53,086 bases of DNA, taken from Seminavis robusta (taxonomy: Eukaryota > Bacillariophyta > Bacillariophyceae > Naviculales > Naviculaceae). The notes beneath the pieces are model-generated. The model saw nothing but the letters and a program-made list of their open reading frames with translations, was not told the origin of the DNA and did not search any database. A program made the position numbers and the translations under genes. The stretch lies in the NCBI GenBank assembly GCA_903772945.1, contig CAICTM010000684.1, positions 1-53,086 on the forward strand. The letters are read 5' to 3'. Below are positions 30,193-41,341 of this stretch, one piece after another. Every line of letters begins with the position of its first letter. Position 1 is the first letter of the stretch.

Positions 30193-33100
30193 ATGATGAG
30201 ATCTCCAACCTGTCTCTCCCTGCTTATCATCGCCTTGTTGCCCATGGCAAAGCTGTGGGTGCTTGCCCACCAACTGTCGGCTCCATGTGCCTTGAGAACG
30301 CCCGCACCAATTCCACTTGCTCCAATGCAATCTCGTGTCTACCGCGTTGGAGTGCTCGCCAATCGAGGCGTGGAGAGAGCAGTGTCTCAGTATCAAATGA
30401 CATTTGGAGACTACTTGACCACCACGGTTGGCCCAAAGTTTGATCCTCCCATTTCGTTTGAAATGGTTCCAGTGCCTATCAGCGAAGCTCCAATAGATGA
30501 GCTCCCAAAGCACGACTATGTGTTTGCCAACCCAGCCATTGCTTCCTGCATCGACTCGGAAGTTGGCTTGAAACCGTTGGTCAGTCTCGTATCCAAGCGC
30601 AAAAGGGGGGACGAAGTCGTCGAGTTGTCTCAATTTGGGGGTGTGATCTTCACTCAAGCGGGAAACACAGAGGTCAACAATGTGCAAGACTTGAAGGACA
30701 AACGCGTTGCAGCTCTTGGTCTTTCCGCGTTTGGGGGGTACGTGAGAGAGGGATTCCTTTGTTTCATTCGCCTTATAAGACGCATCAGTGTCACTCACCA
30801 ATTTCATTTCTTGGTATCTTCACAGAGCGCAGATGCAATTCCGGGAAATGATCAGGGCCGGCCTCCATCACCTGCAAGATCCCAAGCAAATACTCTTTTG
30901 CGAGACCCAGGGAAACATTGTGAAGGCAGTCCTTGATGGGAAAGCAGATGTGGGCTTTGTCAGAACTGATCAACTTGAACAGTTCATTGATCCTGCTACT
31001 GATCAAGTCCTGGACTTGTCCAAAGTCAAGATTATCAGACCCTTGCCAGAAGACCTGGCGGATGGAACGCCTTTTCCATTCATCAAGACCACACAGCTCT
31101 ACCCAGAGTGGCCCTTCTCGAGCACACCCGATGTCAGCGAAGATATTGACCTGGAGGTTCAAAAGAGCCTTCTCGAGCTTTCGCAGCACGCGAGCGCAGC
31201 GTCTGCACTGTTGGAGTGCTACGAACAGAGCAACTGTACAAGTAGTCCTCTTCTGGATGAAGATGCCCGAAATGACTGCGAAGAAGCGTGCTTTCATGAG
31301 GTTCATCCCGTTGCCTCCGAAAGTTGTTTGGTAGACCGAGAGACAATACTTTTGGCTGACTTGAGTAAAACTGCTGCCAAGAATGCAGGATGGCGGCCAT
31401 CTCTGTCATACATGACCATTCGAAACTTGCAGAGGGAAATAGACTTCCTACAAAGAAACGATGAAGGCAATTTTCAATGCGTGAGGGCCAAAACCCTTGC
31501 AGATGCCGTTGTCTGCCCTCAAGGACACTTCAAGAAAAACGAGAATGATATTGACACCAGTTGCGAGGATCTTGGGATGAGTTGCCACGGCTACAAGTGC
31601 GTCTGCAAGCCGTGCGTCAAGGCGTTTGATGTTGACTTTTCTTCTGCGTCGACGACTGCCAAGGGCGGTTGCGACAAGTTTGAGATGTGCGGCACTGTCC
31701 AACAAAGTGATGTGATTGCTTTCACTGCAGTAGACAATCGGAAGAGACCCAATGCAACGTTCGAAGTCAAGGTCCATGTGGAAGAGGAAACCGAACTGTA
31801 TCCCATGCAGCGAGTTGACGGCAACAGTTCTTCCGAGGAGGTCTTCAGGTACCAGTTTGAGTTTGATGCTACGGACAGGAAAACTGGGTTCCTGATCATG
31901 GAAGTCACTGTCACCAAGAACGGAGAAACCGAGCAAATCCCTCAGTCGCCTTTCCGCCTCGAGGTGCAAACCAGAGACTGCCAAGAAGCCACCGGTGATT
32001 CTTTGCGGGTTGCTGATGAGAGCGGTAACTGTGTCTGCAAGACCTCATCGGTTGAGATTGGTTCCAGCTGCATCAGTTTGGCTGTGCTGCTTCCTGCCAT
32101 AATCGTCCCAATTGTCGTGCTCCTCGCCATTGTCATCACTTGCATTGTCATCAAAAACAAGGTCAGAGAAGATCTCTTGTGGAAGATCACAAAGGAGGAG
32201 ATTGCTTTTGGCGACCCACCAACAATCCTAGGGAAAGGTCATTTCGGGGCTGTGTACCTGGCATCATACCGTGGAGCCCAAGTGGCGGTGAAGCAAATCC
32301 GTTATGCCAATCAAGGGGTCTCAAATAACCCATCCATTCATTTGAAACAAGGAGGAACGCTAATACCTCTTCTCAAGGCCAGAGTGAAGTCGGAGTTCGA
32401 CCAGGATGAAACATCTACATCTACGACAGAACTCGGGGATATTGAGACTGGATTTGGGAACAAGTCTTGCCTCTTTGTTGCACATCCGCAGAGTAGCCAC
32501 AGCTCACCAAGCACTGCTCTCACTGGGAGGGCATTCACTCATTCCTCATCGATGCCCTCATCCTCGCCATCGCCCACGACGCTCAAGCGAGAGATCAAGA
32601 TACTCTCAAAGCTCCGTCATCCAAACATTGTTACTGTTATGGGTGCCGTCGTTGACCCAGGGGGTCAAAAGATGATTGTGATGGAGTACATGGAATTGAA
32701 ATCACTGACGGATGTCCTGCAAAGCAGAACAATGGCTGTGGATGACACGATGGTGTTGAGCATGGTTCAGGATGTCGCGCGAGGAGTACAGTACCTCCAC
32801 GCGACAACACCCTGCATTGTCCACGGCGACATCAAAGCAAGCAATGTATTGGTTGACTCGATGTTCAGGGCCAAAGTTGCTGATTTTGGCTTGTCCGCGT
32901 CTCGTGGAAGCAGCCATGCGAGGGTAGCCCGTGGAACACCCTTCTGGATGGCTCCTGAACTTTTGCACGGCTTATCTGGCAACACTACAATGTCAGACGT
33001 CTATTCATTCGGAGTCTTCCTCTACGAGGCGTACAAGCGCCAGTATCCCTATGCTGGTGAAGATGCCGAAGAAGTCCTCCGCCTAGTCGCTGAACCAACC

Positions 33101-36100
33101 GTGAACAAGCGACCTCCAATTCCATCTCGCTGTCCTCAAGAAGTAGCTGAAGCTATGGAGGCATGTTACAGAGCAGACCCAAACCAGCGACCGACCTCTT
33201 CAGAGGTAAGCAGAATGATGGAAAGTATTACCAAGGACGGAAGCAGAGTGCAGTCATTGCTCTGGGAGCTTTTCCCACGCCACGTTGCTGGTAAGTACGA
33301 ATGATATGTTTTGCTTGAATGAGCACGTTTGTCCCCTGATCCTTGTACCATCGCTTGCACCTATCAGCCGCCATCCGTGAAGGCCGCACAGTGGAGCCTG
33401 AGAACCACGAGACTGTCACGGTGCTTGTCAGTCGAATAGAAGAACATGAGACTTTGGAAGCAGAGATGTCCCCGGCCAAGTTCAGTAGCCTCCTGAGTCG
33501 TTTGTACAAGAAATTTGATAATTTGTGTGACCTGCACAACGTCTTCAGACTGGAAGAAGTGGGCAATGGTTTCATGTGCACCACCAACCTGGCTGAATCA
33601 CAACCAGAGCACGCGCGTATCATGGCTGCCTTTGCTGCTGACGCCTTGAAAGCTGCTGCCTGCACGCTTCTTGATGACGACGATCCGTCACAAGGGTTTG
33701 TGTCCATCAAAATAGGCTTTGCATCCGGCCCGGTTGTGTCTCATGTGGTTGGAACCCGGTCGCCTCGTTTTGCCATTATAGGCAAAACGGTCAACTTGGC
33801 AACCAAACTCCAGACTTTCTCAAAGTCGGGTCGGGCTCTGTGTTCCGAACATGCAGTTGATTTCCTCCGAGAGCAAGATCCTTATGCACAAGTTGAATGC
33901 CGCGGCAGAATCAGTCTGACTGAACGCGACCAAGTCGTTGCTTACTGGGTTGGTGACATTGTCCTGCCGAGCACTCAGAATGCGGCTCCCGTAAGAGCAG
34001 CTCCAAGCAAAGTCGAGGACAGCCTCATAGAGTGGAATGTGGATGTGCTAAGCCGCGTCATCAAAGAGATCGTTGCTTCTAGAAGGGATCCAGCTTCGAC
34101 CGCAGTTGAACCAGGAGACTTCCGTCATTTGACGTGTGCAACTGGAACAGTCTTTGAAGAGGTGAAAGAGGTCGTACCGATTCCTTCGTTCGACGCTGAC
34201 ACGGTCCGAAGAGTGAAGGAGCACCAAGGGATCGTCCTTCCCGCAGAGGTCACATCACAGCTCAAAGACCTCGTAACTAACATTGCAGGGCTATACAACG
34301 AAGACGTCCCATTCCACAATGTACGTACTGTGTGCTACCGGTATGGTCTGTTGAGAGCATATCGGCCAAGTCAAAACTCGCTTTCTTAAAAAATTCCCTG
34401 CCCCAGTTTGAGCATGCTTCACATGTGACTCTGTCGGTCGTACGACTCTTGAGTCGCATCAAGACTGTACCTTCTGAAGGTCAGGCTGGCAAAAATGATG
34501 CAGAAAAGACACTTCATCAATGTTCTTATGGGATAGCAAGTGATCCTGTCACCCAAGCAGCCATCATTTTTTCGAGCTTGATGCACGATCTAGGTCATGA
34601 GGTAAGCTGAAGACTTGCATACGTGCGTTGCGGAGGGTTAAGCCAAAACCAACTCAAAAGGACTCCATTTGTTGCACCTCAGGGCGTCCCCAATGCCCAG
34701 CTGGTGAAGGAGGACTCAGAAGTCGCCGTGCGATACAAGGGTCGAAGTAAGCAACTAATGTCGTCATCCATGGACCCTGCGGAATCAATGTCATACATGA
34801 TTCTCCGCAGCCGCTGATCTCATCCTCCCGTCATTGCATGTAGGCGTGGCCGAACAACACTCCTTCGACGTCGGATATGGTGTGTTTATGAGTCCAAAGT
34901 ACGAGCAATTGCGGCGTACAATTGCGCACACCGAGGAAGAAGCGGCCCGCTTCAGGCAAATGGTCATCAACGTGAGTTCTGCCTGTGGAGAACAATCCTA
35001 TGGACGTCTTTCAACGCACTAACAGACTGTATGATGTCATATTATGATTTATTCGCAATGCGATCAAGTGCGTATTGGCAACAGATATCGTGGATCAAGA
35101 GCTGAAGCGACTCCGCAACAATCGTTGGGACAAGGCGTTTAGCGGGGAAAATGCGGGTAACGACGAGGCTGCTGTCAACCGCAAGGCCACGATTGTGATC
35201 GAGCACAGTGAGTTGTTTCATGGCCGTTTTCGTGCACTCACCCCTAACTTCGTATCGTCACTAATAGCTTTCCTGTTTCGTAACTGCTCTTCATTACCAG
35301 TCATGCAGGCCAGGTACGTGAAGGGAAAAGCGCACGACGCAACAGTATACGTCTGCTGTTCTCTTCTCACCCGTTTCGACTTTTCTATTCATATCCCACA
35401 GTGACATTGCACATACCTTTCAGCAGTGGCATACGTATCGAAAATGGAACCAGCGCTTCTTCTTAGAATGTTACAAAGCCTGGAAGGTAAGGGGTTTGCT
35501 TTGTACTGCTAAACAGCTTGAAATTGCTTGGCATCGGGTGCTGTAGCTAACATGCACTAACGATTGCCATTCTTTGAAAACTTCCCGGCTTGGTTCAGGA
35601 GGGTCGAGCGGACAAAGACCCCTCGATCGGCTGGTACAAAGGAGAAATCGGTAAGCATTGGCTAAACTTGTCCCGCGGAAGTGGTTTTCCAGGGCCGTCC
35701 TTCAGAGAGATCATCTCCGATACCGGTACTTACGATTTTTTCTCGTTGTCGACTTCGACAAGGCTTCTTTGACTTCTATATCATCCCTCTAGCTAAAAAG
35801 CTGAGAGATTCAGGCGTCTTTGGGGTGTACGGGGACGAGTACGTCCAAAATGCCGTGGCCAACCGTGAAGAGTGGGTACTATCGGGACAAGACGCCGTTG
35901 CCGAGATGATGACTAAGGCGAACAGGGTCAAGAGGTCAAAATCGATCTGGACACGGGACTCCAAGCAGCTCTCAACAGATTCAGAGAATTCTGAAGTGTT
36001 CGTGCGTGCCGCCGCTTCGTCAGAGCCCAACAGACCGCAGATGGAGCAAGCGAAACCAGCAAGGCGAAAGAGACCTGTCACGGCTTCTCCAGCAACGCCG

Positions 36101-36133
36101 CTGGGGGGGTGGGACGCGACAGCCGAGGCTTAA
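30193..36133 (+). CDS. Receptor fusion: PhnD/TtrS-like sensor, kinase, degenerate cyclase, PDE (eleven exons)
   Basis: Exons 30193-30737, 30826-33290, 33368-34320, 34407-34601, 34683-34746, 34844-34971, 35069-35207, 35301-35313, 35402-35486, 35599-35650, 35763-36133; all GT-AG, in frame, 1669 residues. Signal peptide 1-25. PhnD/TtrS-like periplasmic-binding domain about 47-300 (VGVLANRG, YPEWPF). Cys-rich region about 400-450 and filamin-like fold 470-563. TM about 597-622. Kinase 645-985: GKGHFG, VAVK (Lys about 671), HGD, DFG, APE, with a Ser/Thr-rich insert before LKREI. Class III cyclase about 1020-1180 has VSRIEE (Arg1026) and GNGF (Asn1070) where SDI and GDAY give the metal aspartates; Lys1143 and Lys1150 replace other conserved residues. 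PDE about 1300-1560: His1320, His1324, His1381, Asp1382, Glu1411 and Asp1502 present; Glu1545 replaces the invariant Gln. Likely plasma-membrane sensor lowering cyclic nucleotides. The neighbouring gene is convergent. Confidence 0.85.
35301..35313 (+). other. 13-nt microexon of the receptor gene
   Basis: Between introns 35208-35300 and 35314-35401 only 13 nt are exonic. They complete a codon split by the first intron, encode Ile-Met-Gln-Ala and begin the Ser codon before the metal-ligand Asp1502. Skipping it would shift the frame and remove that ligand region. Flanks are TACCAG before and GTACGTG after. Confidence 0.72.
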
Positions 36134-36312
36134 TTCGAAGTGGCGCCGCAGTGGGAATGGGATTCACCGCTTGGGCGAAGCGAAAGGAGTGTGGCTGAGG
36201 CTGCTGAGGCTGCCGAGCTTGCAACGCTACACGTCCACAAGGAAACCACGCAAAGACGTGCTATGCTTTTGCCTTGGCCTTTACTTTACATAACATGTAC
36301 CCCTAAAACCTA

Positions 36313-38132
36313 TCAATCTAAGCCTTCCTCCGCCGGGCTTTTTTCTGTGAGCGATCCAGAGCCTCCGCCCACCGCCGCATCTTTTCCCCCTTGTTTTTCG
36401 TCGTCACCCACTTCGGGGCTTTTCGTGCATGATGGATCCTCAGGGCGACCCACAGCTTTTGCCCACCGCCGCATTCTCTTCTTCTTGCCTTTCCTGGCGA
36501 ATTTGTATGCCTCCTTGGACCAGGGACAACCATTTTCATAAGCATACCTAAGCGCACGCAAATGACACTTCTTGGCTGCCTGGACACACGTGTATTTATC
36601 CCATGGGCAGCCATGTTCATGGGCATACTTGAGAATAGCTAAACGTCCCTTACCAGCGGCTTCCATACAAGTGGACTCATCCCAGGGGCAGCCCTGTTCG
36701 TGTGCATACTTGAGAATACCTATCTGACCGCGCCTGGCTGCCCTCCGGCACGTTTGTTCATCCAAAGTCCACCCACACCCATTTTCATGGGCATACTCAG
36801 GATTTCCAAATGGCCATTCTCAGCCGCTGCTATGCATGTCGATGCACGCCATGGACAGCCGCTCTTGTGGGCATACTCCAGAAGTCCCAAATGCCCCATC
36901 TTTGCCGCCCAGCTGCATGTCTCTTCATCCCAAGAACAGCTATTTTCATGGGCATACTTCAGCACTTCCAGATGCCCATGCTCAGCGGCAACATGGCATG
37001 TCTTTACATTCCAAGGACAGCCATGTTCACGGGCGTACTTAAGAGTGTCTAGATGTCCATTTCTGGCAGCATGTTCACACGTTCTTGCATCCCAGGGACA
37101 ACCACTCTCATAGCAATACTCAAGAACATCCAAATGCCCATATCTGGCAGCCAAACTGCTGGACTCTCTGTCCATGGGACAGCCATTTTCATAAGCATAC
37201 ATCAGCACATCCAAGTGTCCATTTTCAGCAGCAGCACGAGTTGTTTGCATATCCCAGAGACAGCCGTTGTCATGAAGAAACTTCAAAACTTTCAAGTGTC
37301 CATTCCCGGCAGCAGCGCTGCATGCAGATTGATCCCAAGGACAGGCTTTTGCATGAAGCCACTTCAGAATATTCAGGTGTCCGTTCTTTGCAGCGGACAC
37401 ACAGGCAGATGAACTCCAGCGGCAGCCATTATCATGAGCATACTTGATAATGTGAAAGTGTCCACCTTCTGCGGCAGCAGCACACGTCTGTTCATTCCAA
37501 GGGCATTGATTTTCATGTAAAAATTTCACAGTGCTCAAATGCCCATTTCTGGCAGCCTCGTGGCATGTGGAATAGTGCCAAGTGCTGCAGCCATTCTCAT
37601 GGGCATACCTGAGAATGTCAAGTTGTCCATAACGAGCAGCCTCCAGTTTTGTGCATCCATCCCATGGAAAGCCGCTGTTGCGTGCCCACCGGAACACGTC
37701 GATACTTCCAAATTTAGCAATGTATGTGCTTACGGCATTGTTGTGTGGCCTTTTTCCTTTCTCGGGGGCATTGTTCCACAATTCAGCACAGGACACACTG
37801 AAGAATATGGCACTGAAAAATGTAACAGAGCTTCTCGCCGCAATTTTGTGAGGTTTCTCTGATATCTTGACCACAGGAGGAATCTGGACATTGTCGCAAT
37901 ATTCTTTGTAAAGTTGATTGAGTTGTTTGCTGACTAGCCCAACAAAGGCATAGTGCCCCATTCCCAGAAAGGGAAAGATGCCGTCGACCCAGATGTCCTC
38001 CTGACGGAAGAATGAAGAATCAGGGGGTGGTTGGGATCTTTGGGAGGCTGTGTCATCCCTGCTGTTGCCGCTGTTGCCACTGTTGCCGTTGCTGGCTGCG
38101 TTGGTGTTGGTAGGATTCGGATTCGATGTCAT
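36313..38132 (-). CDS. Ankyrin-type repeat protein (CPWD repeats) with one frameshift
   Basis: From the ATG at 38132-38130 the frame gives a Ser/Asn-rich start and an F-box-like segment (IWVDGIFPFLGMGHYAFVGL, SKQLNQLYKEYC). About twelve 25-26-residue repeats of the form C-x-x-AA-x-NGHLDVLKYAHENGCPWD follow. Near 36796 the frame breaks: HLEIL is followed by SMPMKM instead of KYAHENG. One missing A before TATGCC restores the pattern, and the +1 frame then continues with ENGCGWT, three or four more repeats and a basic tail to the stop at 36313. The unbroken protein would be about 606 residues. This repeat family is very expanded in diatoms and viruses of algae, and is assumed to mediate protein-protein binding, possibly ubiquitin ligase recruitment through the F-box-like part. 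The break may be a real mutation or an assembly error. It converges on the receptor gene, 180 bp apart. Confidence 0.7.
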
Positions 38133-39484
38133 GGTTTGGGAGGTTGGTGACGGACTTCAGAGATTGAGATGAAAGAGGTCAAATTTGTGAGCGTTTGACA
38201 CTCGGCACAGCAAGCAGGAGACACGTCTCGATCAGACAGGCACGATTGCGTATGATCGAAAAAATGTTCGATGTTCAAAGATCGACAATGGGTCGAATAA
38301 ACTGGAATGATCAAATGAGCGCCCTTTTTTACTATTGTTATTTATTATTATGCAAAGATTTTACTGCCTCGTCGTTGTGGAGCACTTCACGTGAACACCC
38401 TGTTATTTCCTCGAATGAACTTTAGAAACTGAGGAATAGGCGTCGTGGACACTTTGGACCGGGCGAGTTCTATGCATAGCAGGTAGATCTAGACTACCGT
38501 AGCAGCTCCGGTACATGTAGACAATGCCCACATGACAGCTCCATGTATGATAACTACGTATCTCACCAGCAATCAGAATTCAAACTACATAACCCAAAAG
38601 GGAAAATATTGGAAAAAAGCACCTTGAGTAGCTTGCTCTGTACTAAGCGCATGTCCTTATTGTTGGTTGTGCTAGCAAAGCAAGCAAAAGCCTCAGAATA
38701 ATAGAGGCAGCCAACCAACCAGCCTGCTTTTGTTGGTTTACGTTTCTGTTTCTGACACCAACAAAGCACCTCTCTGGGTCTCTGGTTGAAAAAGACCTAC
38801 CGTACCCCCGTTTCGGAAGCAAAAAAGAAGCACTTTTGGTACCGGTACTATGCCAAGGGCAGGCAGTATCGGAGTCAACTTACTTTATCGATTGAGACGA
38901 ACTTCTCACGGAATAATACGATGGCATCTCGCCGCAATCTAGTCTACTGGTACTGACTTTTTGCGCCTCGAGACATTCTCTCCATTTCAACGTGGTCACT
39001 GGTCACAGACCAAGGCATCCACTCACCATTTTGGGCCAGTTGAGGAAAATTCGGAACACGACTGAAAGAAAGAGATCTAGTCGCACCCGACCATGATGCA
39101 GAAGACAGCATTAGAAAGGTAGTTGGAGTAATTATAGTGTGAAAGTTATATTTTACTGTCATGATTTCTGGTAACTTTACCGCATCTACCTGCACTCTAA
39201 AGCAGTAAAAGACCCAGCGATCCATATATTATTATTATTATTATCACTTGCAGTGCAGTGCACCAGTTGGCTCGAAAGCTGCTCGAACGAGCCTTTCCAA
39301 TCGCCATTCGATTGGACCACCCTCTTGTGCCCGCAGCTTGACTTGGTCATTCCTTTCCTCCGTTGTTGTCCTCCTTCCATCCATCCATTCTTACATCATC
39401 TGTCAGCCAGATAGCTAGCTAGCTACTAGTAGTCCCATATAGTTGAGCAGACCAGAATAGAGCAGACCAGACCAGACCAGAACG
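38133..39484. other. Divergent intergenic region; nothing recognised
   Basis: No gene is supported. It should hold promoters for the repeat protein (leftward) and the coiled-coil protein (rightward). Content: TACATGTA at 38512, TACCGGTA at 38840, an (ATT)n run at about 39225-39244, and CTAGCTAGCTACTAGTAG at about 39413-39431 shortly before the ATG at 39485, followed by GACCAGACCAGACCAGA. Confidence 0.5.
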
Positions 39485-41341
39485 ATGCCTCTGAACAAAG
39501 GTCTGTTTGAAAAGAACATTGCGGGCAACGCCAGCAGCAGCAGCAATGGCAAAAGCGCTTCGCCTACTCCTCCGCGGCGCAAGTGGGGCAAGGCGGGGAG
39601 CAAGGCTACTAGTTCAAGTACAAGTACGCCAAGTAGCAACAGTGACGACAAACCAAAACCGAAATGGGGCGCCCCCAAACGATCGGGGAGTAACACGAGT
39701 ATCGGGAGTACCGATTCGACGAGTAGCAAGTTCAACTCTTCCACCAGCAAATTCAATTCCAGTTCTTCCAGTTTTGGCAAATTGAATTCGTCTGCTAGTA
39801 AATTCAATTCCAGTTCAGGAAAACTGAATTCCAGTTCTTCCAGTTTGAAAAAATGGAATCAAAAGGAAGAAAAAGAGGAAAAAGTAAAAGAGGAACCACC
39901 TGTTGTTGTCACGGATGAACCTACCAAAGAGACAGCAGCAACAACACCCAAAGAGAGTGACATGAACAGCACACTGACCGAGTCCACGGCAGACATGACG
40001 GAAAAACTAGAAGCCAGCAATGGAGACATGGCTAGTTCTGGAGATGGTCCTGATCACAATTGGGCTTCAGCTGCGACTACAACAGCCACTCCTGAAGCAG
40101 AGGGTAAAAAAGGAGGAGACAAGAGCAGCAGCAGTAAAAAAGACGGCAAAAAAGGCAAAAAGAAATCAAAAGCGAGCGACAAGGGATCCATCTTTGCTCT
40201 CGATGAAGGCGACTACTTGAAAGAAGTTCCACCCGAAAAGAGGACCAAAGGAAAATTCGATTGGTCCGGTGTGGACAGTGTCATTGCGTCTGTCATTTTC
40301 GATAAGAAAATTGAAAAGAAACGCGACAAACTCAAAACAAAACTAGAAAATATCAACAATACGCGCGAAGACAATCTCCAAATGATGAAAGATCACGTCA
40401 CGGAACAAAAGAAAAAACTCGATGAATCCAAAGACAAGGTCCGCAAACGCATGTACGAAGCCTGTGCGGGAATGACCTACACGGAAATGGAGGCAAAAGC
40501 ACAAGAACAACAGGAAATTGTCAAGACACTCAAAAAGAGCAACAATAAACTACGACAAGATACCGAAAAAATGAGAACGCAAGTCAAGAATTTACGAGTC
40601 AACAATATGAAACTAGAGGCCGCCAATCAACAATCGGAAGCGGTACTGGAACAATTGAAGGATCGCAAAAAGAGTGTCGATGCCCGCTACGAACACTTGA
40701 CCAAAGTCGTTATTCCACCCTATCAAGAACGCATCAAGGAAATGCAAGATGTCGTAGAAGAACGCAAGTTATATGGACACAATGAACATCGGACGCGGAT
40801 GCGATATGGAAATTACATTATTCGATTCATTGATAAAATCGATCAGAGTGGGGAATCCGACAAATTCAAGACACTTATTTTTGAAATGGGCAAAGAGATT
40901 GAAGGTGGAGAAATACCCGACTTATCTGATGACGATTCCGATTCCGAGGACATTGACGAAGACATTACCATGCCAGTGCCTCCTGCCAATCTTGGAGAAT
41001 CCATCGTGTTGGGAGATATTGCCGACAAAAAGGACGATGATGATGATGATGACGACGACAACAACAATCACAAGAGCAGCAGCAAAAACAACAACAAGAG
41101 CGTCAGCAAGCAGGACGACAGGTCACTGTGGGATCGACATGGCAGCAAAGACAAGAACAATAAATCGTCGGGAAAACTCAATGCCAGCTCTGGAAACATG
41201 GGAAAGCACAACGATCTGCTCGAAAAGGCCAATCGAGCCAAGGCCAACAATTTCAATGGGGCCGTCATTTTGTCCGATAGCAGCAGCAGCAGTAGTAGCA
41301 GCAGTGAGGACGAGTCGTCCGTTGGAAGTAACGATTCGTGA
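39485..41341 (+). CDS. Coiled-coil protein with Ser-rich N-terminal repeats, unknown function
   Basis: 618 residues, one exon, ATG at 39485. Residues about 1-125 are Ser/Asn/Lys-rich with imperfect repeats of the type SKFNSSS / GKLNSSS. Residues about 125-235 are Lys/Glu-rich and disordered (KKDGKKGKKKSKASDKGS). About 240-480 is a conserved-looking region of long heptad-compatible helices: DWSGVDSVIASVIFDKKIEK, EQKKKLDESKDKVRKRMYEA, KTLKKSNNKLRQDTEKMRTQ and YRYGNYIIRF-like sequence. The C-terminus is acidic and Ser-rich with Asp and Ser homopolymers. I do not recognise the family. The layout suggests an elongated scaffold or cytoskeleton-associated protein, which is inference. Homopolymeric trinucleotide runs (GAT, AGC) at the 3' end may be unstable. 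Confidence 0.75.
   Translation: MPLNKGLFEKNIAGNASSSSNGKSASPTPPRRKWGKAGSKATSSSTSTPSSNSDDKPKPKWGAPKRSGSNTSIGSTDSTSSKFNSSTSKFNSSSSSFGKLNSSASKFNSSSGKLNSSSSSLKKWNQKEEKEEKVKEEPPVVVTDEPTKETAATTPKESDMNSTLTESTADMTEKLEASNGDMASSGDGPDHNWASAATTTATPEAEGKKGGDKSSSSKKDGKKGKKKSKASDKGSIFALDEGDYLKEVPPEKRTKGKFDWSGVDSVIASVIFDKKIEKKRDKLKTKLENINNTREDNLQMMKDHVTEQKKKLDESKDKVRKRMYEACAGMTYTEMEAKAQEQQEIVKTLKKSNNKLRQDTEKMRTQVKNLRVNNMKLEAANQQSEAVLEQLKDRKKSVDARYEHLTKVVIPPYQERIKEMQDVVEERKLYGHNEHRTRMRYGNYIIRFIDKIDQSGESDKFKTLIFEMGKEIEGGEIPDLSDDDSDSEDIDEDITMPVPPANLGESIVLGDIADKKDDDDDDDDDNNNHKSSSKNNNKSVSKQDDRSLWDRHGSKDKNNKSSGKLNASSGNMGKHNDLLEKANRAKANNFNGAVILSDSSSSSSSSSEDESSVGSNDS

Noticed and set aside
30169..30807. 212-residue minus-strand frame
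   Set aside because: Lies opposite the signal peptide and sensor exon of the receptor, which has clear motifs and splice sites.
33343..36133. Separate cyclase and PDE genes downstream of a kinase gene
   Set aside because: All introns have GT-AG ends and keep the frame; the domains follow continuously and no promoter-sized gap or new start exists between them.
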